From assembly GCF_018448785.1 (NCBI RefSeq), contig NZ_JAHCLU010000001.1:1-64000 (forward strand): DNA of 64,000 nt. Direction: 5' to 3'. The notes beneath the pieces were generated by a model. The model saw only the letters and a list, made by a program, of their open reading frames with translations. It did no database searches and was not told the origin of the DNA. Positions 54,474 through 64,000 of this stretch are shown here, in pieces. The DNA comes from Halomonas jincaotanensis. Its GTDB lineage: Bacteria > Pseudomonadota > Gammaproteobacteria > Pseudomonadales > Halomonadaceae. The position numbers and the translations under genes are program-made. Within the stretch, counting starts at the first letter, position 1. Each line of letters starts with the position of its first letter.

Positions 54474-55031
54474 TCAGTGGGCTCCGTGAAGATAGGTGTC
54501 GAGTACAGCGTCCCAGTGCCCCTGAGCTTTCAGCAGGGTGTCGCAAATCTCGCGCACCGCGCCATGGCCGCCCTCTCGCTGTGTCACCCAGTCGGCCAGC
54601 TGGCAGACGTAGTCCGGCGCGCCGGGAACAGTAATGCCCACGCCAGCATGCCTGATGGCGCCGATGTCCGGCATGTCGTCGCCACAGTAGGCGACCTGGT
54701 CGAGCGATAGTCCCAGTTGTAAGCAGAGGTCGCGCAGCTTGGGTAGCTTTCTCTCCACCCCCTGATAGAGATGCTTGATGCCCAGAGAAGTGGCACGATG
54801 GCTGACCATTGGTGAGTCACGCCCGGTAATCAGTGCGACCGTGAATCCGGCGCGTTGTAACAGCTTGATACCGTGGCCGTCCAGCGTATTGAACCCTTTG
54901 ATCTCTATCCCGTCGGCTTGAAAATACAGTTGGCCGTCGGTAAGTACGCCGTCGACGTCAAGCGCCAGCAGTCGAATGTGGCGTAGGCGGTCGGTCAGAT
55001 GGCTGTCTTTCAGTGGGGTGTCAAGGGTCAT
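54474..55031 (-). CDS. kdsC: 3-deoxy-D-manno-octulosonate 8-phosphate phosphatase
   Basis: HAD-family phosphatase producing free Kdo for LPS inner core. The nucleophile motif LLALDVDGVLTDGQL lies near residue 22, the motif II Thr in ALITGRDSP and the motif III Asp pair in YCGDDMPD. GGAGA six bases before ATG 55031 favours that start; an upstream reading to 55070 overlaps kdsD. It has 185 residues (E. coli 188). Confidence 0.96.
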   Translation of the reverse strand: MTLDTPLKDSHLTDRLRHIRLLALDVDGVLTDGQLYFQADGIEIKGFNTLDGHGIKLLQRAGFTVALITGRDSPMVSHRATSLGIKHLYQGVERKLPKLRDLCLQLGLSLDQVAYCGDDMPDIGAIRHAGVGITVPGAPDYVCQLADWVTQREGGHGAVREICDTLLKAQGHWDAVLDTYLHGAH

Positions 55032-55069
55032 GGAGTCTCCAATCACAGGATGGCAGTAGGAAAAAGGCA

Positions 55070-56065
55070 TCAGATGACCCCGCTGGCCAGCAGGTCGTGC
55101 ATGTGTAAAGCGCCGATAGGGCGTTCCTCATCGTCGATCACGGCTAGGGCAGAGATGCGATTGTCTTCCATGATGCGTACGGCTTCCGCCGCCAGGGTAT
55201 CGGGTGAGACCCGCTTGCCTGGGGTGGTCATGACGTCGTCGACTACCAGGCCAGTGAGGTCATTGTGATGGTCGAGTGTCCGGCGCAGGTCTCCATCGGT
55301 ATATACGCCTGCCAGACGGCCATCGGGGTCGACCACGCAGGTGAAACCCAGCCTCTGGCGGGAGATTTCCAGCAGGGCATCCCGCAGCGGGCTCCCCAGC
55401 GGTACCGAGGGCAGGCGGCTGCCTTCGTGCATCAGGTCGGCGACACGCAGCAATAAGCGCTTGCCCAGGCTGCCGCCGGGGTGGGAAAGGGCAAAATCCT
55501 CGGCAGTGAAGCCGCGAAACTCCAGAAGCGCGACCGCCAGCGCATCGCCAAGTGCCAGCGACGCTGTGGTGGACGAGGTTGGAGTGAGATCCAGCGGGCA
55601 TGCTTCGCGCTCGACACCGGCGTTCAGGTGGGCGTTGGCATGTCGGCCCAGCGTCGATTCAGGGCGGCCGGTCATGCTGACCAGGGGGATGCCCATGCGC
55701 TTGAGCAGCGGTAATAGGGCAGTCACCTCGGCGGTTTCGCCGGAATTCGATAGCGCCAGCACCACGTCTCCTGGCGTGATCATTCCCAGGTCGCCATGGC
55801 TGGCTTCGCCGGGATGCACGAAGAAAGCGGGGGTGCCGGTACTGGCAAGCGTAGCGGCGATCTTGCCGGCGATATGGCCCGACTTGCCCATGCCGGTAAC
55901 CACCACGCGCCCGCGACAGGCCAGGATCAACTCGCAGGCGCGATCGAAGTCGTCATCGAGACGTTCGCAGAGCGCCGCTACGGCCTGCTGCTCAAGCTGC
56001 AGGGTACGGCGGGCACTCTCGCGCAGGGGCGAAGTGGTCGAACCGAGTGGGGTATCTTTACTCAT
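55070..56065 (-). CDS. kdsD: Arabinose-5-phosphate isomerase
   Basis: Converts ribulose 5-phosphate to arabinose 5-phosphate, the precursor of Kdo. The SIS sugar-isomerase domain (about 35-180: VVTGMGKSGHIAGKIAATLASTGTP in parts, EASHGDLG) is followed by two CBS domains (about 205-330). It has 331 residues (E. coli 328). It heads the leftward kdsD-kdsC-lptC-lptA-lptB group; the upstream antiporter gene is 67 bases away. Confidence 0.96.
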   Translation of the reverse strand: MSKDTPLGSTTSPLRESARRTLQLEQQAVAALCERLDDDFDRACELILACRGRVVVTGMGKSGHIAGKIAATLASTGTPAFFVHPGEASHGDLGMITPGDVVLALSNSGETAEVTALLPLLKRMGIPLVSMTGRPESTLGRHANAHLNAGVEREACPLDLTPTSSTTASLALGDALAVALLEFRGFTAEDFALSHPGGSLGKRLLLRVADLMHEGSRLPSVPLGSPLRDALLEISRQRLGFTCVVDPDGRLAGVYTDGDLRRTLDHHNDLTGLVVDDVMTTPGKRVSPDTLAAEAVRIMEDNRISALAVIDDEERPIGALHMHDLLASGVI

Positions 56066-56132
56066 GCGATGATTGTTGCCCGTTGTCGGATTGCACTCAA
56101 GCTAAAGGTGTCGTTTGGCCCAGTCGGTCGGC

Positions 56133-57086
56133 TCAATAAGAGGGTAGACCGCTACCTCCGGTAGCCAGCCAGATCAGATAGGCCAGATAGCTCAGCACCA
56201 GCAGGCCGCCGGGCACTCGGCCCAATGCGCCGCGCCGCTGCCAAAGCAGCAGCATGGCCAGAGCCAACGTCAAGGCCAGCATGACCGGGTAATCGCGCTC
56301 CCCGGCGGCGGCGTCGATCACGCCTGGGGCCAGCAAGCCCGGTACCGGCAGCACCGCCAGCAAGTTGAAGAGGTTGGAGCCGATGACATTGCCGATAGCG
56401 ATGTCATGGTGGCGCTTGAGGGCGCTGGCCACGCAGGCAGCCAACTCGGGAAGGCTGGTGCCGATGGCCACGACTGTGAGGCCGATGGCCAGTTCGCTGA
56501 CGCCAAGTCCTCTGGCCAGTTCACTGGCGCCCCAGACCAGTGCGCGTGAGCCGATGACCATAATGGCCAATGTTCCCATCAGCCACAACAGGGCCCGGGG
56601 CAGACTCATGTCCGGGATATCACCGGTTGCGTCGTCGTCGGTACTGTCGGCGCGAAACAGCCACCAGAGACTGAATACCAGCAAGGCCAGCAGGAACAGG
56701 GCGTCGAAGCGCCCTAAAATTCCGTTGGCCAGGGCATAACCCGCCAGGCCGGTGGCGCCGAGCAGCAGGGGAAGCTCGCGACGCACAATCGAAAAGCGAA
56801 TCGGGATGGGGGTAACCAGCGCCGTCACACCGAGTACCAGACCGATGTTGGCGATGTTTGAGCCAAGCGCATTGCCGGTGGCGAGGTCAGGGATGCCGTC
56901 TAGCGATGCCATCAGGGAGACAACGATTTCCGGGGCCGAGGTGCCCAGGGCCACAATGGTCATGCCAACCAGCATGGGGCTCATCCCAGCCCGATAGGCC
57001 GTTGTGGCGGCGGCACCGACGAAACGATCGGCGCTCCACAGCAGGGCAAGAAAACCCAGCAGTACGGTGATTATCGGTAGCAGCAC
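56133..57086 (-). CDS. yrbG: Calcium/sodium antiporter (YrbG family)
   Basis: Inner-membrane K-independent Ca2+/Na+ exchanger of the CaCA superfamily. About ten hydrophobic segments are seen and both alpha-repeat signatures are present: GNALGSNIANIGLVLG in the first half and GNVIGSNLFNLLAVLP in the second, with GTSAPEIVVS and GTSLPELAAC. It has 317 residues (E. coli YrbG 325). It lies between kdsD and the divergent mla operon as in E. coli. Confidence 0.94.
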   Translation of the reverse strand: MLLPIITVLLGFLALLWSADRFVGAAATTAYRAGMSPMLVGMTIVALGTSAPEIVVSLMASLDGIPDLATGNALGSNIANIGLVLGVTALVTPIPIRFSIVRRELPLLLGATGLAGYALANGILGRFDALFLLALLVFSLWWLFRADSTDDDATGDIPDMSLPRALLWLMGTLAIMVIGSRALVWGASELARGLGVSELAIGLTVVAIGTSLPELAACVASALKRHHDIAIGNVIGSNLFNLLAVLPVPGLLAPGVIDAAAGERDYPVMLALTLALAMLLLWQRRGALGRVPGGLLVLSYLAYLIWLATGGSGLPSY

Positions 57087-57222
57087 GGCAAGTTGTTTCC
57101 AGGCCTGGCGAATGGGCGACCATTAAACTTGCTGCGCCGCAATGCTGCAAGCGGGTAGGTGGTGGCGTAAGGCATGGAGGTTAGGATACGATGTTCGATA
57201 ATGCATCGAAGGATACGAGCCG

Positions 57223-58035
57223 ATGAGCGATACGCCCTTCGTGGTGGTGGAAGGATTACATTTTTCGCGGGGCGAAACGGAGATATTCCGCGGCGTCGAC
57301 CTGCAAATTCCCCGCGGCAAGATGACGGCCATCATGGGGCCCAGTGGCACCGGAAAGACCACACTGCTCAAGCTGATCGGTGGTCAGCTTCAGCCTGATG
57401 CCGGCCGGGTGCTGATCGAAGGCGAAGATATTCACGCATTGCCCCGCAAGGCACTCTTCACCATGCGGCGGCGCATGGGCATGCTGTTCCAGAGCGGTGC
57501 GCTGTTCTCTGACCTGAGCGTCTTCGAAAATGTGGCGTTCCCGCTGCGGGTGCATACCGACCTTCCGGAAGCCATGGTGCGCGATCTGGTGTTGATGAAG
57601 CTCGAGGCGGTAGGGCTTCGCGGTGCAAGAGACCTGATGCCGGCCGAGCTCTCGGGGGGCATGACACGTCGCGTGGCCCTGGCTCGGGCCATTGCGCTGG
57701 ATCCACAGCTGATTCTTTATGATGAGCCCTTTGTCGGCCAGGATCCCATTTCCATGGGGGTGCTGGTGCAATTGATCAAGCGACTCAACGAGGCCTTGGG
57801 GCTCACGTCCGTGGTGGTCTCGCATGACATCAAGGAGACGCTCTCCATCGTCGATTATGTGTATGTGATCTCCGATGGGGAGGTGATGGCCCACGGCACG
57901 CCCAAGAGTCTCGACGTCGATCAGGATCCTCGGGTACGTCAGTTCGTTCATGGTGAACCGGACGGCCCGGTTCCGTTCCATTACCCAGCAAAGGAGTATT
58001 TCAGCGATATCCTTGATACGGGAGTTAGCTCATGA
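57223..58035 (+). CDS. mlaF: Phospholipid ABC transporter ATP-binding protein MlaF
   Basis: ATPase of the MlaFEDB complex that maintains outer-membrane lipid asymmetry. Walker [10 protein letters not shown] (about residue 45), signature [15 protein letters not shown] (about 145), Walker [13 protein letters not shown] and H-loop VSHDI are present. It has 270 residues (E. coli 269). It overlaps mlaE by ATGA and is divergent from yrbG, with 136 bases between starts. Confidence 0.97.
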   Translation: MSDTPFVVVEGLHFSRGETEIFRGVDLQIPRGKMTAIMGPSGTGKTTLLKLIGGQLQPDAGRVLIEGEDIHALPRKALFTMRRRMGMLFQSGALFSDLSVFENVAFPLRVHTDLPEAMVRDLVLMKLEAVGLRGARDLMPAELSGGMTRRVALARAIALDPQLILYDEPFVGQDPISMGVLVQLIKRLNEALGLTSVVVSHDIKETLSIVDYVYVISDGEVMAHGTPKSLDVDQDPRVRQFVHGEPDGPVPFHYPAKEYFSDILDTGVSS

Positions 58036-58814
58036 TCGACAGCATCAGGCGCCTCGGCCGTTCTGGTTGCAATGCGCTGGAGTCATTAGGGCGTGCAGGA
58101 GGCTTCCTGTTCCTTTCCGCCTTTGCGGTGCCCAGCCGCGAAGGCTTCGGGCTATGGCTGCGCCAGATGCATTTCGTGGGAGTCCTGTCGCTGGCTATCG
58201 TGCTGGTGTCGGGGTTGTTCATCGGCATGGTGCTTGCGCTTCAGGGCTACACGATCCTGGTCGAATTCGGCGCCGAACAGGCATTGGGCCAGATGGTCGC
58301 CCTGTCATTGCTGCGCGAGTTGGCGCCGGTCGTGGCCGCGCTGCTGTTCGCGGGTCGTGCCGGCTCGGCGCTGACCGCCGAGATCGGTCTGATGAAGGCG
58401 ACCGAACAGCTCTCCAGTATGGAGATGATCGGCGTCGACCCCTTGCGCCGAGTTGTAGCACCGCGACTGTGGGCCGGCTTCGTGGCGCTGCCACTGCTTA
58501 CCGTTGGTTTCAGTGTGGTGGGTATCTGGGGGGGCTACCTAGTCGGCGTCGAGTGGCTGGGCGGTTTCGAGGGCTCCTATTGGGGTAATATGCAGTCCAG
58601 TGTCGAATTTCTTGAGGACGTGGGTAACGGCATGATCAAGAGTATGGTCTTCGCCGTGGTGGTGACGTGGATTGCGGTCTTCCAGGGCTACGATTTGATC
58701 CCCACATCCGAAGGCATTTCCCGGGCCACGACCCGTACCGTGGTGTATTCCTCGCTGGCCGTTCTCGGCCTCGATTTCGTGCTGACGGTGGTAATGTTTG
58801 GAGGACTTTCCTGA
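58032..58814 (+). CDS. mlaE: Phospholipid ABC transporter permease MlaE
   Basis: Inner-membrane permease with a membrane-bound N-terminal helix and five TM segments; 260 residues as in E. coli. Family patterns seen: [45 protein letters not shown] and [17 protein letters not shown]. Its start overlaps the mlaF stop. Confidence 0.97.
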   Translation: MIDSIRRLGRSGCNALESLGRAGGFLFLSAFAVPSREGFGLWLRQMHFVGVLSLAIVLVSGLFIGMVLALQGYTILVEFGAEQALGQMVALSLLRELAPVVAALLFAGRAGSALTAEIGLMKATEQLSSMEMIGVDPLRRVVAPRLWAGFVALPLLTVGFSVVGIWGGYLVGVEWLGGFEGSYWGNMQSSVEFLEDVGNGMIKSMVFAVVVTWIAVFQGYDLIPTSEGISRATTRTVVYSSLAVLGLDFVLTVVMFGGLS

Positions 58815-58830
58815 TGGTCGGAGCAAAAGC

Positions 58831-59295
58831 ATGAAACGCAGCAAGGCAATGGAATTGGGGGTCGGGCTGTTCATGCTGGCGGGGATCCTGGGGCTGGTAT
58901 TTCTGGGCCTGCGGGTCAGCGGTATGTCGCTCAACCCGTCGGGCGATACCTTTCGCCTTGAAGCCAATTTCGCCAATATCGGCAGTCTCAAGCCGCGGGC
59001 GCGGGTTACCATGGCCGGTGTCACGGTAGGGCGTATTTCCGCCATCGAGCTCGATACTGAATGGTACGATGCTCGGGTGGTGATGGAGCTTAATTCCGAT
59101 CTGGAAGGAGAGCTCTCGCGGGATACCACAGCGGCTATTCTCACCGCCGGCCTGCTCGGTGAGCAGTACGTAGGCCTGTCGATGGGTGGCGACACCGAGA
59201 TGCTCGCGGATGGCGATACCATTCGCGATACCCAGTCGGCGGTCGTGCTCGAAGAACTCATCCAGCAATTCGTGTCCAATATGATCAACGACTGA
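58831..59295 (+). CDS. mlaD: Phospholipid ABC transporter substrate-binding protein MlaD
   Basis: MCE-domain protein that forms a hexameric ring under MlaE. An N-terminal TM helix (about 8-26: GVGLFMLAGILGLVFLG) precedes the single MCE domain (about 40-115: FRLEANFANIGSLKPRARV in parts, GLLGEQYVGL). It has 154 residues, shorter than E. coli MlaD (183), because the C-terminal tail is short. Start 58831 follows CGGAGC. Confidence 0.95.
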   Translation: MKRSKAMELGVGLFMLAGILGLVFLGLRVSGMSLNPSGDTFRLEANFANIGSLKPRARVTMAGVTVGRISAIELDTEWYDARVVMELNSDLEGELSRDTTAAILTAGLLGEQYVGLSMGGDTEMLADGDTIRDTQSAVVLEELIQQFVSNMIND

Positions 59296-59345
59296 AGCGC
59301 CGCCGAACGGCTGGCGTTATACGCATTATCGTGAGGAAAACGTTT

Positions 59346-59999
59346 ATGTCATTCCTGTCTAGCTGTATACGCCCCCTCGTGGTCGCCTGTTGCCTGATGC
59401 TTTCTGCCGTTCCTGCCCTGGCACAGCCGGAGACGTCTCCCGAAGCGATGATTCGCAGCAGCGTCGACGAGTTGATGGGCAAGATCGAAGGCCGCAAGGA
59501 TTACTTCGCCGAGAACATCGAGGAACTCGAAGCCCTGGTCGACGACAGCCTCGAGGACGTCGCCGATTTCCGCTATATCGGGGCGAGCGTGATGGGTCGC
59601 TATTTCCAGAATGCCAGCCCCCAGCAGCGTTCGCGTTTCGTCGATACCTTCCGGCAGACGCTGATCGATACCTATACCAAGGGCCTGGTGACTTTCGATT
59701 ATCGCGATATCCGGGTCCTCGATTCCCAGCAGGCGTCTCGCTACGAAGACCAGGCGAGCGTGGCCATGGAGGTCGTGGCCGAAGACGGGAGTGCTTACCC
59801 GGTCAGCTATTCGCTACGCCTCGATGACAACGAGTGGAAGGTCGTCAATGTGATCGTCAATGGCATCAATCTTGGCCTGACCTTTCGTAACCAATTCGAT
59901 CAGGCCATGCGTGAAAATAATCGTGACTACGATGCGGTGATTGATGGCTGGGCACCTGAGCTTGCCGTTGAAGAGCTGGAGGAGGGCGGCGACGAATGA
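59346..59999 (+). CDS. mlaC: Periplasmic phospholipid-binding protein MlaC
   Basis: Soluble carrier that shuttles phospholipid between the outer-membrane MlaA complex and MlaFEDB. Signal peptide (about 1-27: LVVACCLMLSAVPALA) and Tol-Tol-Ttg2 family patterns GASVMGRYFQNA, RFVDTFRQTLIDTYTKGL and VVNVIVNGINLGLTFRNQF. ATG 59346 follows GAGGAA; a GTG at 59331 is an in-frame alternative. It has 217 residues. MlaA is not in the window. Confidence 0.95.
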   Translation: MSFLSSCIRPLVVACCLMLSAVPALAQPETSPEAMIRSSVDELMGKIEGRKDYFAENIEELEALVDDSLEDVADFRYIGASVMGRYFQNASPQQRSRFVDTFRQTLIDTYTKGLVTFDYRDIRVLDSQQASRYEDQASVAMEVVAEDGSAYPVSYSLRLDDNEWKVVNVIVNGINLGLTFRNQFDQAMRENNRDYDAVIDGWAPELAVEELEEGGDE

Positions 60000-60328
60000 C
60001 CCGACTTCTCGGACTAGACGGCCTTGCGCTGGACTCTGGTCCGCAGGGGCTGGCAGTGACTGGTGAGGTCGATTTCGACGTGGCAAGTGCCTTGGCGGCG
60101 GCGGGAAGCGAGTGGTTGGTCGCGCTGCCATCGGGTACTCGCGTTGATTTTGACCTGACGGGGGTCGCCGGCGTCAGCAGCGCGGCCCTCAGCGTGCTGC
60201 TGGAGTGGACCCGCCGGGCGCAGGAGGCGGGGCTTGAGGTGGCATCAGTGCATCTCTCGACCTCTCTGGTACGACTTACCCGCCTGGCCGGTATCGACCG
60301 GCTACTGCCCTTGAGCGATGCAGCCTGA
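59996..60328 (+). CDS. mlaB: STAS-domain protein MlaB
   Basis: Cytosolic STAS-domain subunit that stabilises and activates MlaF. The 110-residue protein shows the STAS pattern VDFDLTGVAGVSSAALSVLLEW (in parts) with the conserved Ser-Ser at the helix start. It overlaps mlaC by four bases, completing mlaFEDCB. Confidence 0.9.
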   Translation: MTRLLGLDGLALDSGPQGLAVTGEVDFDVASALAAAGSEWLVALPSGTRVDFDLTGVAGVSSAALSVLLEWTRRAQEAGLEVASVHLSTSLVRLTRLAGIDRLLPLSDAA

Positions 60329-60457
60329 GGGTGACCGGCATCGCCAAACGCGACGCTTTTCATTACCATGGGTTCCTTTTCTTTTTCCACCGACTGCCTC
60401 GTGATCGGTGATTTGCTTTATGCATCACACGTTTATGTTTCACAGGAGTGCCGAGCC

Positions 60458-60709
60458 ATGCAACCCAACGACGTCAAGACGTTGCTCGAGTCGCGCATCG
60501 ACGGCTGCGAGTTTCATATCCAGGGCGAAGGCTGCAACTTCCAGGTAGTCGCCATCAGTGAGCTGTTCGAAGGGTTGTCCGCTGTCAAGCGCCAGCAACT
60601 GATCTATGGTGCCCTGACCGACGAGATCGCCTCCGGCGCCCTGCACGCCATTAGCATCAAGGCCTATACGCCGGCGCAATGGCAGGCCACCGCCAACCAG
60701 GGAGCCTGA
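60458..60709 (+). CDS. ibaG: BolA-family protein IbaG
   Basis: Small 83-residue BolA-like protein that partners with monothiol glutaredoxins in Fe-S cluster handling; IbaG is acid-stress induced in E. coli. The BolA fold features GCEFHIQGEGCNFQVVAIS (in parts) and LSAVKRQQLIYGAL and the C-terminal HAISIKAYTP match. CAGGAG upstream supports ATG 60458; the longer reading from 60368 has no ribosome site. The 129-base gap after mlaB holds no clear structure. It directly precedes murA, the conserved order. Confidence 0.94.
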   Translation: MQPNDVKTLLESRIDGCEFHIQGEGCNFQVVAISELFEGLSAVKRQQLIYGALTDEIASGALHAISIKAYTPAQWQATANQGA

Positions 60710-61984
<1,275 letters not shown>

Positions 61985-62018
61985 CGCCCCGGCACTGCAT
62001 TTCCATACAGGCGAGACC

Positions 62019-62666
62019 ATGAGCAAGCAATTGATTCTGGCCCTTTCCAAGGGGCGTATTCTCGACGAAACCCTGCCACTGCTGGCCGATGCCGGCATCT
62101 CGCCCGCCGAGGATCTGGGCGCCAGTCGCAAGCTGTTGTTCGACACCAATCTTGCCGACGTCAAGCTGGTGATCCTGCGTGCCACTGATGTGCCCACTTA
62201 TGTCCAGTTGGGGGCGGCCGATATCGGCGTGGCGGGCAAGGATGTCCTGCTCGAGCATGGCGCGGAAGGTCTGTACGAGCCGCTGGATCTCGAGATCGCC
62301 GCGTGCAAGCTGATGACTGCCGGCATCACCGGTGCTGAGCCTGCCCGGGCACGTCGCCGTGTGGCTACAAAGTTCGTCAATGTGGCGCGCCGCTACTATG
62401 CCGAGCAGGGGATCCAAGCCGAGGTGATCAAGCTTTATGGCGCCATGGAGCTTGCGCCATTGATGAATCTCGCCGACGAGATCGTCGATATCGTCGATAC
62501 CGGCAACACCCTGCGAGCCAACGGCATGGGGCCACGTGAACTGATCGCACCGATCAGCACGCGGCTGGTGGTCAACAAGGCGGCCATGACGATGAAGCAT
62601 GAACGGCTCAAGCCCTTGATCGCCCGGCTGGAGCAGGCGGTGGCGGCGCGGCGCGAATGCGTCTAG
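62019..62666 (+). CDS. hisG: ATP phosphoribosyltransferase, short form
   Basis: Condenses ATP with PRPP, the first histidine-biosynthesis step. Start 62019 follows CAGGCGAGA. Family patterns [32 protein letters not shown] and [14 protein letters not shown] are seen. With 215 residues it is the short form, which lacks the regulatory domain and needs HisZ as regulatory partner; hisZ is not in the window. Confidence 0.96.
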   Translation: MSKQLILALSKGRILDETLPLLADAGISPAEDLGASRKLLFDTNLADVKLVILRATDVPTYVQLGAADIGVAGKDVLLEHGAEGLYEPLDLEIAACKLMTAGITGAEPARARRRVATKFVNVARRYYAEQGIQAEVIKLYGAMELAPLMNLADEIVDIVDTGNTLRANGMGPRELIAPISTRLVVNKAAMTMKHERLKPLIARLEQAVAARRECV

Positions 62667-62721
62667 CCACACTCATGGACGACCCTATCCCGCGTTATTC
62701 ATGTCAGGGAGCAACGCATTC

Positions 62722-64000
62722 ATGACCACGAAAGTCACCCAGACCCTGGCGCAAGGCGTTATTTCACGACTCGTCACCGATGAGGCCGACTTCGATGCCC
62801 GTCTCGAGTCCCTGCTGGCCTGGGAGGGTGTGTCCGATGCCGAGGTGAAAGCGCGCGTCGACGCCATCCTTGCCGATGTGAAGTCGCGTGGTGATGCGGC
62901 ATTGATCGACTACAGCAATCGTCTCGATCGGTTGCAGGTCACTTCGATGGTCGAGCTGACCCTCGGTCAGGCTCGGCTCGAGCAGGCCTATGAGGGGCTG
63001 CCCGCAGAACAGCGCGGCGCCCTGGCAACGGCGGCCGAGCGTATCCGGCTCTACCATGAGCGACAAAAGCCCGAGTCTTGGCGTTACACGGAAGCGGATG
63101 GCAGTGTGCTGGGACAGCAGGTCGCGCCGCTCGATCGCGCCGGTATTTATGTGCCCGGGGGAAAGGCCACCTATCCGTCGTCGGTCTTGATGAACGCGAT
63201 TCCCGCCCATGTGGCCGGCGTTCGCGAAATCATCATGGTAGTACCGACCCCTGACGGGGTGCTCAATGAGCTGGTGCTGGCGGCGGCCTATCTAGCCGGC
63301 GTCGATCACGTCTTTACCCTGGGCGGCGCCCAGGCGGTGGCAGCCTTGGCCTATGGCACTGAAACGGTTCCTCGAGTCGACAAGATCGTCGGGCCCGGCA
63401 ACATCTACGTGGCGACGGCCAAGCGAGCGGTGTTTGGCCAGGTTGGGATCGATATGATCGCCGGGCCTTCCGAAATTCTGGTGGTCTCGGATGGCGACAC
63501 CGACCCTGACTGGCTGGCCATGGACCTGTTTTCCCAGGCCGAGCATGACGAGGATGCTCAGGCGATTCTGGTGAGCTGGGATGCCGCGCATCTGGATGCC
63601 GTGCAGGAGGCCATCGACCGCCTTTTGCCGACGCTGGAGCGCGAGGCGATTGTCCGCGAGTCGCTTGCGAGCCGTGGAGCACTCATTCAGTGTCGTGGCC
63701 GTGACGAAGCGATTTCCTTGATCAATCGCATCGCCCCGGAGCATCTGGAGTTGTCGCTGTCCGACCCCGATGACTGGTTGCCCGACATTCGCCACGCGGG
63801 TGCCATCTTCATGGGCCGTCACACTGCGGAGGCCTTGGGTGATTATTGCGCCGGACCCAACCATGTGCTCCCGACGTCTGGCACTGCTCGCTTCTCTTCT
63901 CCGTTGGGTGTCTATGATTTCCAGAAGCGCTCGTCGATCATCCACTGCTCACCGGAAGGGGCCTCAGAGCTCGGCCGGGTGGCTTCTGTTCTGGCGAGAG
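62722..64000 (+). CDS. hisD: Histidinol dehydrogenase (3' end beyond window)
   Basis: Zn-dependent NAD enzyme that oxidises L-histidinol to L-histidine in two steps. The frame stays open to the last base, giving 426 codons of an expected roughly 435, so only the last few residues are missing. Seen motifs: [42 protein letters not shown], the zinc/catalytic region [14 protein letters not shown] and IAPEHLEL. The start at 62722 (MTTKVTQ) is preferred; an in-frame ATG at 62701 would add seven residues. It follows hisG by 55 bases. Confidence 0.96.
   Translation, partial: MTTKVTQTLAQGVISRLVTDEADFDARLESLLAWEGVSDAEVKARVDAILADVKSRGDAALIDYSNRLDRLQVTSMVELTLGQARLEQAYEGLPAEQRGALATAAERIRLYHERQKPESWRYTEADGSVLGQQVAPLDRAGIYVPGGKATYPSSVLMNAIPAHVAGVREIIMVVPTPDGVLNELVLAAAYLAGVDHVFTLGGAQAVAALAYGTETVPRVDKIVGPGNIYVATAKRAVFGQVGIDMIAGPSEILVVSDGDTDPDWLAMDLFSQAEHDEDAQAILVSWDAAHLDAVQEAIDRLLPTLEREAIVRESLASRGALIQCRGRDEAISLINRIAPEHLELSLSDPDDWLPDIRHAGAIFMGRHTAEALGDYCAGPNHVLPTSGTARFSSPLGVYDFQKRSSIIHCSPEGASELGRVASVLAR

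Overview
The window looks like a chromosomal segment of a high-GC gammaproteobacterium, most likely a member of the Halomonadaceae (Halomonas or a close relative). This is inferred from gene content and order: lolB, a TPR lipoprotein, hemA, prfA and prmC; mreBCD, maf, rng, yhdP and tldD; and rpoN, lpt, kds, mla, murA and hisGD all follow orders known from Pseudomonas and Escherichia. Protein sequences and the large ABC-dependent polyamine locus fit the same lineage. No prophage, insertion sequence, integron or CRISPR array was seen, and coding density is very high. No gene-free stretch exceeds about 300 bases; the longest is the roughly 255-base divergent region at 29830-30084.

Layout. (1) 1-15.8 kb is housekeeping: tRNA-Asn, the tail-specific protease prc, aminopeptidase apeB, tRNA-Met with its own promoter and terminator, then leftward ychF, pth, rplY, prs, ispE, lolB and a TPR lipoprotein. 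Divergent from these are hemA, prfA and prmC, followed by an lrp-family regulator and moeB. (2) 15.8-33.4 kb is a polyamine uptake and gamma-glutamylation (Puu-type) catabolic island. It holds a LysR regulator, three PuuB-like FAD oxidoreductases, a complete polyamine ABC transporter with two binding proteins, two glutamine-synthetase-like ligases, puuD, puuC and a puuR-type repressor, plus a glycine-zipper membrane protein and a 55-residue conserved protein. (3) 33.5-36.8 kb is gatCAB, the tRNA-dependent amidotransferase. (4) 37-49 kb is the shape and envelope cluster mreBCD, maf, rng, yhdP, tldD, darP(yjgA), pmbA. (5) 48.9-57.1 kb, all leftward, carries the nitrogen-PTS/sigma-54 group (npr, rapZ, ptsN, hpf, rpoN), the LPS transport and Kdo group (lptB, lptA, lptC, kdsC, kdsD) and a Ca/Na antiporter. 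(6) 57.2-64 kb, rightward, is mlaFEDCB, ibaG, murA, hisG and a hisD cut by the window end.

How the genes work together. The island can import polyamines (two periplasmic receptors, two permeases, one ATPase), glutamylate them (PuuA-like), oxidise them (PuuB-like), oxidise the aldehyde (PuuC) and hydrolyse off glutamate (PuuD), giving GABA when putrescine is the substrate. A GABA aminotransferase and succinate-semialdehyde dehydrogenase are not in the window. The envelope clusters cover cell shape, LPS export, phospholipid trafficking and the first committed peptidoglycan step.

I did not find a clearly new molecular system. The most notable signals are a sigma-54-type -24/-12 promoter in front of rpoN itself, a perfect 12-bp inverted repeat pair flanking the promoter region of the first puuB-like gene, the threefold/twofold paralog expansion in the polyamine island, and several in-frame or stop-shifting short tandem duplications (ispE, mreC, prfA/prmC).
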